Positions 1 to 8,962 of a stretch of DNA of 64,000 nucleotides are shown here, piece after piece. The position numbers were made by a program, and so were the translations under genes. Each line of letters starts with the position of its first letter. Positions within the stretch are counted from its first letter, which is position 1. The notes under the pieces are model-generated. The model ran no database searches, was not told where the DNA came from, and was given only the letters and a program-made list of their open reading frames with translations. This stretch comes from Pseudoalteromonas luteoviolacea NCIMB 1944. GTDB lineage: Bacteria > Pseudomonadota > Gammaproteobacteria > Enterobacterales > Alteromonadaceae. The stretch lies in contig NZ_AUXS01000016.1 of the NCBI RefSeq assembly GCF_001625565.1, forward strand, positions 62,001 through 126,000, given 5' to 3'.

Positions 1-301
1 GTGCCGTTTCATTGTATAGCCGGCATAAATCACCAAAGTCATCGTTTGATTGGTAGGCAAGTTGGTTTGAAAAGTCACCATCTTTGAAATTAAGCAACCC
101 AATTTGAAGTGCATCAAGGGATTGTAAAAAAGGCTTTAGCAATTGTTTTAAGACCACACAAGCCAATATCCAAGCGCCTAGGGTGGTACAAAGCCATACC
201 GGCCAAGACACCATAAACGCCACAGGCAAACAGGCAACTGCCATACTAATGCCTATGGTCAATCCTGCTCTATGGATCAGTTTACGGTGGGTTTGCTCCA
301 T
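1..301 (-). CDS. sensor histidine kinase, N-terminal part (cut by window edge)
   Basis: The minus strand reads open from an ATG at 301 to the window edge, giving about 100 residues that begin MEQTHRKLIHRAGL. Two hydrophobic stretches (about residues 13-35 and 41-52) look like membrane segments, followed by a HAMP-like amphipathic stretch (LKPFLQSLDALQIGL) and acidic polar sequence. The ATG overlaps the stop codon of the upstream sigma-54 response regulator by one base (TAATG), so the two are translationally coupled. By position and architecture this is the membrane kinase partner of that regulator; the catalytic domains lie outside the window, so the kinase call rests on context. Confidence 0.75.
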   Translation of the reverse strand, partial: MEQTHRKLIHRAGLTIGISMAVACLPVAFMVSWPVWLCTTLGAWILACVVLKQLLKPFLQSLDALQIGLLNFKDGDFSNQLAYQSNDDFGDLCRLYNETA

Positions 302-1635
302 TAATATTCAATCCCATATTTTTGCAAGCGTCGGTACAAGGCTTGGCGACTCATGCCAAATTGCCTCGCAACTTTGGCTATAACACCTTCACATTGCCGC
401 ATGGCTTGCTGAAGCTCTTGCTTCGACGGCTCATGGCCTTGCACCGGTGGCGTTGATTTTGCAATAGTTGATGTTAGCCCAAAATCAGCAGTATCCAGTT
501 CACCTGTTGGCTTGAGCACCCCAGCTCTTTTACACGCATTTTCAAGCTCTCTAACATTGCCAGGCCAGGTATGAGCACGTAGTGACTTTTCTGCACTAAA
601 GGTCAACTCTCGAGTCGGCAAAAAGTGGTGCACCAATGGTAAGATATCATCGACTCTTTGATTTAGGTTGGGTAGTTTTATCTCAATAACATTCAGTCGA
701 TAGTATAAATCTTCTCTAAAGCGACCAGCGGCAATGTCATTTAAAAGATCTGCATTGGTGGCTGAAATCACCCTGACATTCACTTTGCGAGTTTCAACAG
801 AACCAAGTCGTTCGAATTCTCCGGTTTGCAATACACGCAGCAGCTTCATTTGACCAGACAATGGTAAATTACCTATTTCATCCAAAAAGAGTGTGCCACC
901 ATCAGCGGCTTCAAACCGGCCAATTCGCTGTTTATTCGCACCGGTATACGCCCCAGCTTCCGCGCCAAACAGCTCTGCTTCAATTAAATTGTCAGGTAGT
1001 GCACCTGCATTAACTTTAATAAACGGTTTATTCGCGAGCCTAGAGTTGGCTTGGATAATCTCTGCTACTTTTTCTTTCCCGCTGCCATTTGCCCCCGTCA
1101 CAAGCACTGCCACATCAGATTTGGCAACTTGCACAGCCATTTCAACAGCGCGCTGCATAGCCACACTTTTATATATCAGGCCACAAAGCTGAACGCCCTC
1201 ATTGAACTGTACCCTTTCTTGCTCTTGCCGTTGCAATTGTTGGCTGTCTTCACTGGCCTTGCCAAGCGCAATCAAATTCGCCACGCTGACAAGTAACTTT
1301 TCGTCATCCCAAGGTTTGGCCAAATAATCTGCGGCCCCTGCTTTGACAAGAGAAATTGCCATTTCCAATTCAGTCCATGCGGTTAGCAAGATTATGGGCA
1401 AGCAAGGGTTAATCGATCGCAGGTTAAAAAACAGCGCCTTGCCCTCTTCACCTGAGGTTGTATCAGCAGAAAAGTTCATATCCTGAATAACCAAGTCAAT
1501 ACGTTGATAGCGCACAACTTGTTCGGCCTCAAAAGGAGTTGAAGCCTCGACAACTTGGTAATCATGTAGCTCAAATAGAAGAGATAACGACTGCAAAACA
1601 GCGGGGTTATCGTCAATAATCAGTATTTTATCCAT
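301..1635 (-). CDS. sigma-54-dependent response regulator (NtrC family)
   Basis: This 444-residue protein has a receiver domain (residues 3-118; acidic pocket D8/D9, phospho-acceptor D52, T85, K107), a sigma-54 AAA+ domain (about 160-375) and a Fis-type helix-turn-helix at the C terminus (VARQFGMSRQALYRRLQ). The Walker A reads GANGSGKE, Walker B GTLFLDEIG, and the sigma-54 contact loop is GAYTGA rather than the commoner GAFTGA, a known functional variant. It is the fifth gene of the exporter operon and is directly followed by its presumed kinase. It probably activates the same operon from the palindromes near 6332-6364. Confidence in family is very high; the target is inferred. Confidence 0.93.
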   Translation of the reverse strand: MDKILIIDDNPAVLQSLSLLFELHDYQVVEASTPFEAEQVVRYQRIDLVIQDMNFSADTTSGEEGKALFFNLRSINPCLPIILLTAWTELEMAISLVKAGAADYLAKPWDDEKLLVSVANLIALGKASEDSQQLQRQEQERVQFNEGVQLCGLIYKSVAMQRAVEMAVQVAKSDVAVLVTGANGSGKEKVAEIIQANSRLANKPFIKVNAGALPDNLIEAELFGAEAGAYTGANKQRIGRFEAADGGTLFLDEIGNLPLSGQMKLLRVLQTGEFERLGSVETRKVNVRVISATNADLLNDIAAGRFREDLYYRLNVIEIKLPNLNQRVDDILPLVHHFLPTRELTFSAEKSLRAHTWPGNVRELENACKRAGVLKPTGELDTADFGLTSTIAKSTPPVQGHEPSKQELQQAMRQCEGVIAKVARQFGMSRQALYRRLQKYGIEY

Positions 1636-1693
1636 GTGCGTTTTATAATTATGTTACACCCTTTCGAGTGTAACATAGTGTTGTTCCTAATTT

Positions 1694-2896
1694 TTAAATA
1701 CTTCGCGTTGCCACACTTGGAGAAATATTTGCGGCACGCCGAGCAGGTGAATAGACGGCAATAAAGCTCATCAATAGCATCATCCCTGCCGTGATTAAGA
1801 TTGCGCTTGTTTCAAGCGGTGGCACGCTATAATGCCCCATCAGCTCTCGCCCTAGTACCAGTGCTCCAACGCCTCCAATCACTACGCCCAAAGCGGTGAC
1901 CATCAAGTTTTCTAACAAAAAGTACTTGAAAATGGCTGATTTTCTCGCCCCCAGCGCACGTCGAGTACCAATCTGTTTTGTTCGCTTACTGATATTAAAA
2001 TGTGTAAGGCCAAAAATGCCTAACGCAGTAATAATTACTAAAAACACGACAATTGCGATTAACATGCGGATCATTAATGTGTCACCGGCATAGGTGTCCG
2101 CTTTCGATTTGTCCAACCCTTTGATATTCATAACGACTCGACCACGATCAAGATCTAGCAGTAAAGGCTCTATTTGTTTCATGACCTGTGCGCGTTTTTG
2201 TGGCGTCGTTTTAACGATAAACTTTTGGTAAGTTTGCGCTTCTTCAATGGGAAGAAATATCAAGCTATTTCCCATGTTTGAACGAGGCCATTGGCTTTTT
2301 AGGGTATCGATGATCCCGATTATTTTGAATGCATCGTCTCCATTATAAACTGTTTCATTTAACCCATTACCTTGTCCAAAAAGTTTGTCAGCGACTGCTC
2401 TACTTACAATACCAACAGATGGGTAATCGCCATTTCTACCATAAATCACATCACTTTGCGTAAAGTCTCTCCCCTCGTTAATGGTTAAACCCAGTGTGCT
2501 AATAATATGATGATTTGCTCGAATATACCCTGAGTCTGCATTTTTACCGCTATGCTCTTCGGGATCGGTGCTTAATGTTCTTGACCCGCCGCTGCGCGAC
2601 AAAGGTATAGAGCTTACCGCCAGCACATCAATCACGCCATCCAGCGCTTTAAGTTGTCTGATGTCTTCTTTAAATTGTTTTGGTATGTCGGTATCTTTGT
2701 CATAAGTTAACAAGGTATAAGATATGATCCCTTGTTCATCATAGCCGGTGGTTTGGTTTATCTTTTCTGCTCTGTCTGCAACGATGGACATTGCATTGCT
2801 TACCAACGCCAAGGTAATGGCGATTTGCATGACCAGTAAAATAGCCCCGGTTTTTGATCGCGTTAAAGCGCTTAAAATAGGTTTGATTTCAGACAT
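1694..2896 (-). CDS. ABC transporter permease, MacB/FtsX type (second permease)
   Basis: The 400-residue protein has one membrane segment near the N terminus (about 15-37), a large periplasmic MacB-type core domain, then three membrane segments in the C-terminal FtsX domain, where the sequence RRALGARKSAIFKYFL is the typical cytoplasmic coupling stretch. The start ATG at 2896 has an AAGGAG Shine-Dalgarno 8 nt upstream. The gene follows the first permease by 13 bp. With the other permease, the ATPase and the HlyD adaptor it should form a MacAB-like tripartite exporter of peptides, lipids or antimicrobials across the periplasm. The substrate cannot be read from the sequence. Confidence 0.9.
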   Translation of the reverse strand: MSEIKPILSALTRSKTGAILLVMQIAITLALVSNAMSIVADRAEKINQTTGYDEQGIISYTLLTYDKDTDIPKQFKEDIRQLKALDGVIDVLAVSSIPLSRSGGSRTLSTDPEEHSGKNADSGYIRANHHIISTLGLTINEGRDFTQSDVIYGRNGDYPSVGIVSRAVADKLFGQGNGLNETVYNGDDAFKIIGIIDTLKSQWPRSNMGNSLIFLPIEEAQTYQKFIVKTTPQKRAQVMKQIEPLLLDLDRGRVVMNIKGLDKSKADTYAGDTLMIRMLIAIVVFLVIITALGIFGLTHFNISKRTKQIGTRRALGARKSAIFKYFLLENLMVTALGVVIGGVGALVLGRELMGHYSVPPLETSAILITAGMMLLMSFIAVYSPARRAANISPSVATRSI

Positions 2897-2909
2897 TTAA
2901 AGCACTCCT

Positions 2910-4223
2910 TTATTGTATTTTTAAGTGTGTGGCTGGTGATGTTTTACATACGACCCAGGCAGGGAAAAGACCTGCAATTAAACATGCCAAGATAGAAATC
3001 AAAGGCGAGATCAACAACATCTGCCAATCCATGGTCGCGATCAGTTCATAACCTGATTTAGACTCTCTGATCCCCGCTAAGCCCAACTGCGCTAAAACCA
3101 CACCAACGACAGAGCCAAGTAGCCCCAAGATGGCCACCTCAACCAAGTGTTGATAAAATATCTGGCGCTTACTTGCCCCCAGCGCACGCCTTACACCAGC
3201 ATCAGGGGCACGTTTTAGAAATTTCGCCAGCAGCATGCCTAATATGTTTGCAATGCACACAGCTAAAAACATAAAACTCAATCCAACCAATATTTTGTTG
3301 TCTGCACTGACGACGTGATTGTACTTTAACCACTGTGTTACAGGCTGCAAATTGTACGCTAACTCTTTGCGATTAAAGCGGCCTAGCTCTTGCTGTTCGC
3401 GCATATAATCCAGTAAAAACTGCCCATACTGCGCTTTTTCGGACGCTGAATTAAGTTCAACCCAAAACTGTAACCACACCGTTTCTGAATTTAAAAATTG
3501 CTCCCTAGAATTAATCTCTTCATTCTTCCAACCATTGGTATTTCCCCAACTTGAAACTTGATAAGCTTTGGCATGACTCAGCGGAATAAACACCTCTTCA
3601 GCAGGGTCAAAGGCGCTATTGTTTACGTCATAAAACTTCACTGCTGGGCGCCACTTTTTTGTAATGCCTACAACTTCATAGCGGCGGTCACCTAAATAAA
3701 CGGATTCACCTAAAGCATTCTTTCGGCCAAATAGCTTTTGCGATAGCACTTCACTGATAACAACAACAGGTGCGGCTTGCTCACTTTGTGCTTCACTCCA
3801 TACATTTCCATATAAGAAAGACATATCGAACATGTCGAAAAAATCTCTGCTTGTTACCCTCACGTCTTTAATAAAAGGCACACTGTCGGGCTTATCTAAA
3901 TGTATCGCGGCCCCCGATTTGAACATCGCAACTTTCTTTTCCAGCGGTGAATTTTCTAGTAAATACATCGCATCCTTATAAGTTACCTGTTGTGGTAAGT
4001 TATCTGGTGTGCGCCAAGTTTGACCATCATCCATAATCTGTAACTGTAATGCATGAAGCTGTGCGCTTTTGTTCGGAATAGGATCCGCACTTTTCATGTG
4101 ATAAACAGATAAAGTTGTCATCGTCACGCCAATGCCAATACCAATCGCGATGATCATCAATACGCTGATAAAGGGTGTTTGTCTGATATTTCGCCACGCT
4201 AAATCACAATAATGTAGCAACAT
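2910..4223 (-). CDS. ABC transporter permease, MacB/FtsX type (first permease)
   Basis: I start this 437-residue protein at ATG 4223 (MLLHYCDLAWRN), one base after the ATPase stop codon; a longer reading would overlap the ATPase by 71 nt without reason. A membrane segment follows at about residues 20-42, then a periplasmic core of about 250 residues and three C-terminal membrane segments with the FtsX motif RRALGASKRQIFYQHL. It is the paralogue of the next permease; heterodimeric permeases are common in this exporter subfamily. The tight packing of all six genes argues for one transcript. Confidence 0.9.
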   Translation of the reverse strand: MLLHYCDLAWRNIRQTPFISVLMIIAIGIGIGVTMTTLSVYHMKSADPIPNKSAQLHALQLQIMDDGQTWRTPDNLPQQVTYKDAMYLLENSPLEKKVAMFKSGAAIHLDKPDSVPFIKDVRVTSRDFFDMFDMSFLYGNVWSEAQSEQAAPVVVISEVLSQKLFGRKNALGESVYLGDRRYEVVGITKKWRPAVKFYDVNNSAFDPAEEVFIPLSHAKAYQVSSWGNTNGWKNEEINSREQFLNSETVWLQFWVELNSASEKAQYGQFLLDYMREQQELGRFNRKELAYNLQPVTQWLKYNHVVSADNKILVGLSFMFLAVCIANILGMLLAKFLKRAPDAGVRRALGASKRQIFYQHLVEVAILGLLGSVVGVVLAQLGLAGIRESKSGYELIATMDWQMLLISPLISILACLIAGLFPAWVVCKTSPATHLKIQ

Positions 4224-4224
4224 A

Positions 4225-4947
4225 TTAAACCCCCAATGGCGTTTGTGTGTTTTCACGTGTCCCTTGTACACCTTGGTATAAGGTAAAATCAGCAACTTGG
4301 CCGTCTACGATTTGAATGTTACGTGGCGTTCTTCTCGCAAGTTCTTGATCGTGCGTCACCATCACTATCGTTGTACCCGCCCTATTTAGTTCCTCCAACA
4401 ATGTCATAACCTGCTTTGCCATTAAGCTATCTAGGTTTCCTGTCGGCTCATCAGCCAGTAAAAAGCGTGGTTCTCCAGCCAGCGCACGTGCGATGGCGAC
4501 ACGTTGTTGTTGGCCTCCAGACAATTGCTGTGGTAAATGACGCGCGCGCCCAGCTAACCCAACTTGTTCAAGACATTGCTCTATCCGTCTTTTTCGCTGT
4601 GCAGTTTTAATCCCGCGATAGCGCAGCGGCACTTCAATATTTTCAAATAGATTCAGGTCTGGAATTAGATTAAAACCTTGAAAAATAAACCCTATTTTTT
4701 GGTTTCTCAGGTCCGATCGCTGATTGTCATTAAGCTTCCCTACATCTACGCCATCGAGCATGTATTGACCAGATGAAAATGGTTCAAGTAACCCTGCAAT
4801 ATTTAAAAATGTGGTCTTTCCTGATCCTGAAGGCCCTGTTACAGCAATAAACTCTCCTTCATTGACGGTTAGATTGAACTCTCTCAGTGCTTGTGTTTGG
4901 ACCATTTCGGTTTGATATAACTTACCGATATCTTGCATTTGTAACAT
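4225..4947 (-). CDS. ABC transporter ATP-binding protein, MacB/LolD family
   Basis: A 240-residue stand-alone ATPase with Walker A GPSGSGKTT, Q-loop, signature LSGGQQQRVAIARAL, Walker B FLLADEPTGNLD and the H-loop in VTHD. The spacing and GNLD ending of Walker B are typical of the LolD/MacB exporter ATPases. I prefer the ATG at 4947, which sits 7 nt after AAGGAAG; an in-frame GTG directly upstream would add one residue. It energises the two adjacent FtsX permeases. Confidence 0.94.
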   Translation of the reverse strand: MLQMQDIGKLYQTEMVQTQALREFNLTVNEGEFIAVTGPSGSGKTTFLNIAGLLEPFSSGQYMLDGVDVGKLNDNQRSDLRNQKIGFIFQGFNLIPDLNLFENIEVPLRYRGIKTAQRKRRIEQCLEQVGLAGRARHLPQQLSGGQQQRVAIARALAGEPRFLLADEPTGNLDSLMAKQVMTLLEELNRAGTTIVMVTHDQELARRTPRNIQIVDGQVADFTLYQGVQGTRENTQTPLGV

Positions 4948-4963
4948 CACATGTCTTCCTTAT

Positions 4964-6226
4964 TTATTGTCTGATTAGCACTGAACTTGCATCGCTGAAC
5001 GCATCATAGCCAGAGACGATGATTTCGTCACCCTCTTGAAGCCCTGCAATGATTTCAATGTCTTTTAAACTACTTGAACCGGTTTTGATATCTACACGCT
5101 GAGCCAAATTGTCACGCAAGCGATAAGCAACATATCCACCGGTATTTAAAAACGGGCCGCGCTTCACTTTCAGCACATTATGTTTGTTTTCTAGCTGAAT
5201 ACGGGCATGTACTCGTTGATTCTGGCGAATACCAGAAATGTCTTGATTGGAAAACTTTACTCGGGTAGTCACTTCACGATCGCTGACCTCTGGCGATATG
5301 GCGCTTAGTTGACCTTCGAACTCTTTTGCACCTATACGCATTAATACAGGCATAGATAAACCCAAGTCATTGGCATAACTTTCAGGGACTTGCAGCTCCA
5401 CTTCATAGGCAGATAAATCAACCAAAGTCATCAAGGGTTGATTCTGGCTCACTGCCGATTTGTTTTGCACCAGTAAATTACCAACAATCCCATCCACTGA
5501 CGCTCGCACTTGTAAATTGGTCACTCTGCGTTTGACTTCTTCAACCACAATAGCCTGACGCTCAACATTGCTTTTGACAGAGGCGAGTTCAAACTTCAGA
5601 GTATCACGACCAATCTCTGCCTCTTTTTGTGCATGCGTAAAGTTCAGTTTGGCTCGAGCAAACTCATCCTGTGCTTGTTCAAGATCTATTTGGCTAATTA
5701 AGCTTGTTTTAATCGAGATCTGAGCACGTCGATTCTCTCTTTCTGCTGCATCTAGAGTGACTCTGGCTAAATCTAATGACTTTTCAAGCGCCAAAGCCTG
5801 ACGCCTTGATTCTAATTGCTGCCGTTGCCATTCGCTTTCTAAGCGCGACAATTCTGATTCTTGTTGCTTTAACTCACTGCTTAACTCGGGACTGTGTAAC
5901 TGAGCAACGAGTTGCCCTTTATGTACACTGTCACCTGCATTGACATATAAGGTTGTCACACCAATTTCAGGGCTGTAAATGGTTGGCGCATGTGCTGCAA
6001 CAATTTTGCCTTGAGCACCGACTTCACGTACCAAATTGCCAAATTCTACTTTAGCAATATCCAACTCTTCTCTCTCAATAGAATGCTGTGCATGTGGCGA
6101 TAACTGCAACCACAACAACACCCCAAACAACGCCGCTGTCACACCGAGCATGAGTGCCCACTTACGCTTATATATTGGCCTCTTATTTAGAATGTGCTGA
6201 TCCTGTCCACTGGTATCTTTAATCAT
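4964..6226 (-). CDS. HlyD/MacA-type periplasmic adaptor (membrane fusion protein)
   Basis: First gene of the operon. The protein has a short cytoplasmic N terminus, one membrane anchor (about residues 25-44), a split biotinyl-lipoyl-like domain, a long alpha-helical hairpin rich in Glu/Gln/Leu (about 120-235) and a C-terminal beta-barrel and membrane-proximal part. No lipobox is present, so it is anchored by the N-terminal helix. An ATG at 6226 is preferred; an in-frame GTG at 6235 is possible. It should bridge the FtsX permease pair to an outer-membrane TolC-like channel, which is not in this window. Confidence 0.9.
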   Translation of the reverse strand: MIKDTSGQDQHILNKRPIYKRKWALMLGVTAALFGVLLWLQLSPHAQHSIEREELDIAKVEFGNLVREVGAQGKIVAAHAPTIYSPEIGVTTLYVNAGDSVHKGQLVAQLHSPELSSELKQQESELSRLESEWQRQQLESRRQALALEKSLDLARVTLDAAERENRRAQISIKTSLISQIDLEQAQDEFARAKLNFTHAQKEAEIGRDTLKFELASVKSNVERQAIVVEEVKRRVTNLQVRASVDGIVGNLLVQNKSAVSQNQPLMTLVDLSAYEVELQVPESYANDLGLSMPVLMRIGAKEFEGQLSAISPEVSDREVTTRVKFSNQDISGIRQNQRVHARIQLENKHNVLKVKRGPFLNTGGYVAYRLRDNLAQRVDIKTGSSSLKDIEIIAGLQEGDEIIVSGYDAFSDASSVLIRQ

Positions 6227-6260
6227 CTCAATCACTCATTTATATCCTGATGCAATCAGA

Positions 6261-6279
6261 TATACCAATACCATGCCAA
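6261..6279 (-). promoter_or_regulatory. possible -24/-12 (sigma-54) element for the exporter operon
   Basis: On the minus strand, 35-53 bp before the HlyD gene start, the sequence TTGGCATGGTATTGGTATA resembles the TGGCACG-N4-TTGCW consensus: the -24 GG is present with correct spacing, but the -12 element is imperfect (GT in place of GC). A second near match (TGGTAT...TTGCAT) ends closer to the gene but is one base too long. The call is supported by the operon encoding its own sigma-54 activator. Confidence 0.3.
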
Positions 6280-6330
6280 AAATATCATATTGATTTATAA
6301 GCACTTTAATTTTTAGGAAGGGTAAAAAAG

Positions 6331-6364
6331 CGTCCGCGGACAGAAATTGTGTCCGCTGCGGACA
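6331..6364. promoter_or_regulatory. paired palindromes, likely enhancer sites for the sigma-54 regulator
   Basis: Two palindromes of the same family lie side by side: GTCCGCGGAC at 6332-6341 and TGTCCGCTGCGGACA at 6350-6364. Their centres are about 20.5 bp apart, two helical turns, as expected for dimers bound to the same DNA face. They lie about 50-100 bp upstream of the possible -24/-12 promoter of the exporter operon, a usual place for activator sites. They are also upstream of the divergent phosphatase gene at 6460. Confidence 0.55.
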
Positions 6365-6459
6365 GGTACTGTACTCGCTATAAAATCACTGATAAGGGTG
6401 CGCCATGGAGCAGAACACGATATAGTACTGAAGAGCACAAGAAGACAAGGAAACTCACT

Positions 6460-6933
6460 ATGCGTACTGTATTAATTCTGCTTTTGGGCCTATTGAGCTT
6501 TTCAAGCTTCGCTATGCCGGAAAATATCATTCTCGTCAGACATGCCGAGAAACAAAAAGGCGTTGATCCTAGCCTGACACAACAGGGAATTAAACGCGCG
6601 CATTACATCGCGCAAATGATGCTCCCGTATGAGCCAACAAAACTATACTCAACCAACTACAATCGTACTAAAGCAACACTAGCACCACTTGCTGATCTGA
6701 TAGATACACATATTTCAATGTATAACCCAGGGAAGCTCGAAGAGTTTGCACACATGCTGAAAAAACAAACTGGAACTATAGTCGTTGCAGGTCACAGCAA
6801 TACAACACCCACTTTGGTTTCACTGCTAACTGGTCGAGATGTCAGCATAGCCGAAGACGAGTTTGACAAAGTTTTTGTGATCACATTTGAAGACGAAACC
6901 GGTAAATTAAAAATCCGCAGTTCAAATAGATAG
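6460..6933 (+). CDS. secreted histidine phosphatase (phosphoglycerate mutase-like)
   Basis: A 157-residue protein that begins with a signal peptide (MRTVLILLLGLLSFSSFA) and carries the RHG-family catalytic motif LVRHAEK directly after it, with the second catalytic histidine in GHSNTTP. I use the ATG at 6460, preceded by AAGGAA with 7 nt spacing; a reading from 6349 would run through the palindromes and lose the signal peptide. Such short periplasmic members (SixA/PhoE-like clade) remove phosphate from unknown substrates. It is divergent from the exporter operon and may share its control region. Confidence 0.82.
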   Translation: MRTVLILLLGLLSFSSFAMPENIILVRHAEKQKGVDPSLTQQGIKRAHYIAQMMLPYEPTKLYSTNYNRTKATLAPLADLIDTHISMYNPGKLEEFAHMLKKQTGTIVVAGHSNTTPTLVSLLTGRDVSIAEDEFDKVFVITFEDETGKLKIRSSNR

Positions 6934-7077
6934 ATTTATTCAGCGGCTATAGCAGGTGTAATAATGTGTAATGTTTATAGCTGTTAATTCCCTTTATAGT
7001 GGACATTATCACTTTGTTGGAGCAGCTTCATTTATTAGGAGCTGCATTGTCATTTACCAAAATGGAGTACTTGATAG

Positions 7078-7272
7078 ATGTCTTTCATAACCCCCCCAGG
7101 CTCATATAAATCGAGTTGCCGTAATATCCACTTTGAGGGGATCCCTGGCGAAGAAGATTGCTATATCATCGCATTATGTCAAAAAGAAGATGGCAGCTGG
7201 GTTGAAAGCAGACTCAAATATGACATTGCAAATATCAACGGGCAACTTGCTTGGGCGCCTGATAGGAAATAG
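7078..7272 (+). CDS. small CVNH (cyanovirin-N-like) domain protein
   Basis: This 64-residue protein matches one repeat of the cyanovirin-N homology fold: the start GSYKSSCRNI, a central cysteine (ALCQK), the DGSWVES turn and the closing INGQLAWAP are all features I recognise from CVNH lectins. The family normally has two tandem repeats (about 100 residues) that bind mannose or other glycans; here only one repeat exists and no signal peptide is visible. The start at 7078 has GGAG 10 nt upstream. A weak terminator follows. Function as a lectin is inferred from family. Confidence 0.65.
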   Translation: MSFITPPGSYKSSCRNIHFEGIPGEEDCYIIALCQKEDGSWVESRLKYDIANINGQLAWAPDRK

Positions 7273-7314
7273 AGCATTCCCTTTTAAAAAACATGCAATC
7301 ATATGTCGATACAG

Positions 7315-7342
7315 TGGGCCTAGGCATGGGCCTTTTTTCCTT
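7315..7342 (+). terminator. probable terminator after the CVNH gene
   Basis: A GGCC...GGCC short stem within GTGGGCCTAGGCATGGGCC is followed by a run of six T. It lies 43 bp after the stop codon of the CVNH gene and before the convergent regulator gene. Confidence 0.5.
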
Positions 7343-7354
7343 CTCAACTAGAGC

Positions 7355-8794
7355 TCAAAGCAACTCAAAAATCCGTTTTAACCCTGCCGTAATATTCTCT
7401 GTATTTTGACCTGCAAATCCAAGCCGTATGTGGGTATATGACGCCCTCGGCGAACCACAAAATGCACGCTCAGTAAGCGCATAGATACTCGCCTCATGCA
7501 ATTTATTGGGCAAAAAAGCAATGTCGCGTTTCAGGTCGACCCAAAAAGCCATGCCGCCGTCTGGTTGTTTGAATTCAATGTCATATCCTTGGTTTTGAAA
7601 CTGAGTCAACTGCGATGCCATTAAATCACAGCGTTGTTGGTATAACTTAGTCATGCGTCGCAAATGACGCTCAAAACACCCCGTTGCCATCCAATCAGCA
7701 ATGGCCAATTGCAACAATACATCATTTTTATGGTTTATCAGCTGTTTTAATCTTATCAATTGCTGCAAAACCACAGGCGCCGCTGTGACATACCCCAAAC
7801 GTGCACCTGCAAACATGATCTTAGAAAAAGTAGACAGGTAGATCACTATTTGAGCCGGATCATTTGCCGCGATGGGTTGTAACGGTGGGCAACGATAATG
7901 AAACTCATGATCGTAGTCATCTTCGACAATAAACACCCCATGCTGTGCACACAACTTGTAAATCGCCAATCGGCGGGCAACCGACATGGTGATCGTGGTC
8001 GGGTACTGGTGTAAAGGCGTTAAGTACACTAAACGTATATCAGCACCTGAAAGACATTCAGCCAGTGAATCAACACACAACCCTTGTTCATCTTGCGCAA
8101 TATCATGAATGACACCACCAGATGCAAGAAATGCTTGGCGTGCTGGGGGGTAACCTAGCGCTTCCATCGCCACGCCTTGCCCTGGCGATAAGAACGCCTG
8201 GCCGACCAAAAACAAAGCCTCTTGAGAACCGTTACAAACTAATACATCTTCACAACTCAGTCCGCGCCCTTTTCTTAAATACGCTTTTAACTGCTCCCTA
8301 AGTGCTGGCTCTCCCGCGGTATTTTGGTAATGAAATGCTGCTGCATTACTGCTTCGACAGATCCGGTTCATACTGCGTCTAAATTCGTCAAATGGAAAAT
8401 GCTTCACATCGGGTAACCCACCAGCAAAATTGTATTGATAGTCACTTAACTGAGTTGATTTTACCGCAGCTAATGGGGCAGAAAATTGAGGCAATACTGG
8501 TTGATACAGCTCGTTTTTTAGTTCAACTTGTGCACTTTCCACCACAGGCAATTGCTGATTAACCTTGTAACCCTTTCGAAGCTCTGAGATCAGCCATCCT
8601 TCGGCGACCAGATTTTGCAAGGCCACCATGATGGTGTGTCGATTAAGACCAAATAGTTGCCCCAATGTGCGTGCTGATGGGAGCTTTTCACCAGGTTTTA
8701 ATTGACCACTTTGAATCGCTTCTCGCACTTGTTGAGCCATCTGAACATGTTTAGCGGTTTTAACATGCTCTTCGAGTGGACGACCTGTAAACAT
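7355..8794 (-). CDS. MocR/PdxR-type transcriptional regulator (GntR HTH fused to aminotransferase)
   Basis: With the start at ATG 8794 the protein has 479 residues, the usual MocR length. An N-terminal winged helix of the GntR family (LPSARTLGQLFGLNRHTIMVAL) is joined to a fold-type I aminotransferase domain with the PLP region VEDDYDHEF and the lysine motif STFSKIMFAGARLGY. A longer reading to 8905 (TTG start) would cover the putative operator and has no good Shine-Dalgarno. MocR proteins sense PLP or amino compounds; the divergent GNAT and PaiB-like genes are likely targets. Confidence 0.88.
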   Translation of the reverse strand: MFTGRPLEEHVKTAKHVQMAQQVREAIQSGQLKPGEKLPSARTLGQLFGLNRHTIMVALQNLVAEGWLISELRKGYKVNQQLPVVESAQVELKNELYQPVLPQFSAPLAAVKSTQLSDYQYNFAGGLPDVKHFPFDEFRRSMNRICRSSNAAAFHYQNTAGEPALREQLKAYLRKGRGLSCEDVLVCNGSQEALFLVGQAFLSPGQGVAMEALGYPPARQAFLASGGVIHDIAQDEQGLCVDSLAECLSGADIRLVYLTPLHQYPTTITMSVARRLAIYKLCAQHGVFIVEDDYDHEFHYRCPPLQPIAANDPAQIVIYLSTFSKIMFAGARLGYVTAAPVVLQQLIRLKQLINHKNDVLLQLAIADWMATGCFERHLRRMTKLYQQRCDLMASQLTQFQNQGYDIEFKQPDGGMAFWVDLKRDIAFLPNKLHEASIYALTERAFCGSPRASYTHIRLGFAGQNTENITAGLKRIFELL

Positions 8795-8853
8795 AATAAT
8801 TTTGATAACTATGACAATAGCCATAGCGTATAAAAAACACACCTCACTGACAA

Positions 8854-8902
8854 GCTGGTATAGCAATTTATTTAAAACTGGTTGTTTTAACCTTACCAGT
8901 TT
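8854..8902. promoter_or_regulatory. CTGGT repeats, possible MocR operator
   Basis: Between the divergent MocR and GNAT genes the motif CTGGT occurs twice in direct orientation (aagCTGGTata near 8854 and aaaCTGGTtg near 8878) and once inverted (CCAGTTT at 8896-8902), the last two forming AAACTGG-N14-CCAGTTT. MocR regulators commonly bind direct repeats plus an inverted copy, so this is a reasonable operator candidate. Confidence 0.35.
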
Positions 8903-8962
8903 CAAGTAGGCTGGAATTTATCGCATCAAGCATGCTTTTCGTCATCATAAAAAGGAATCACC

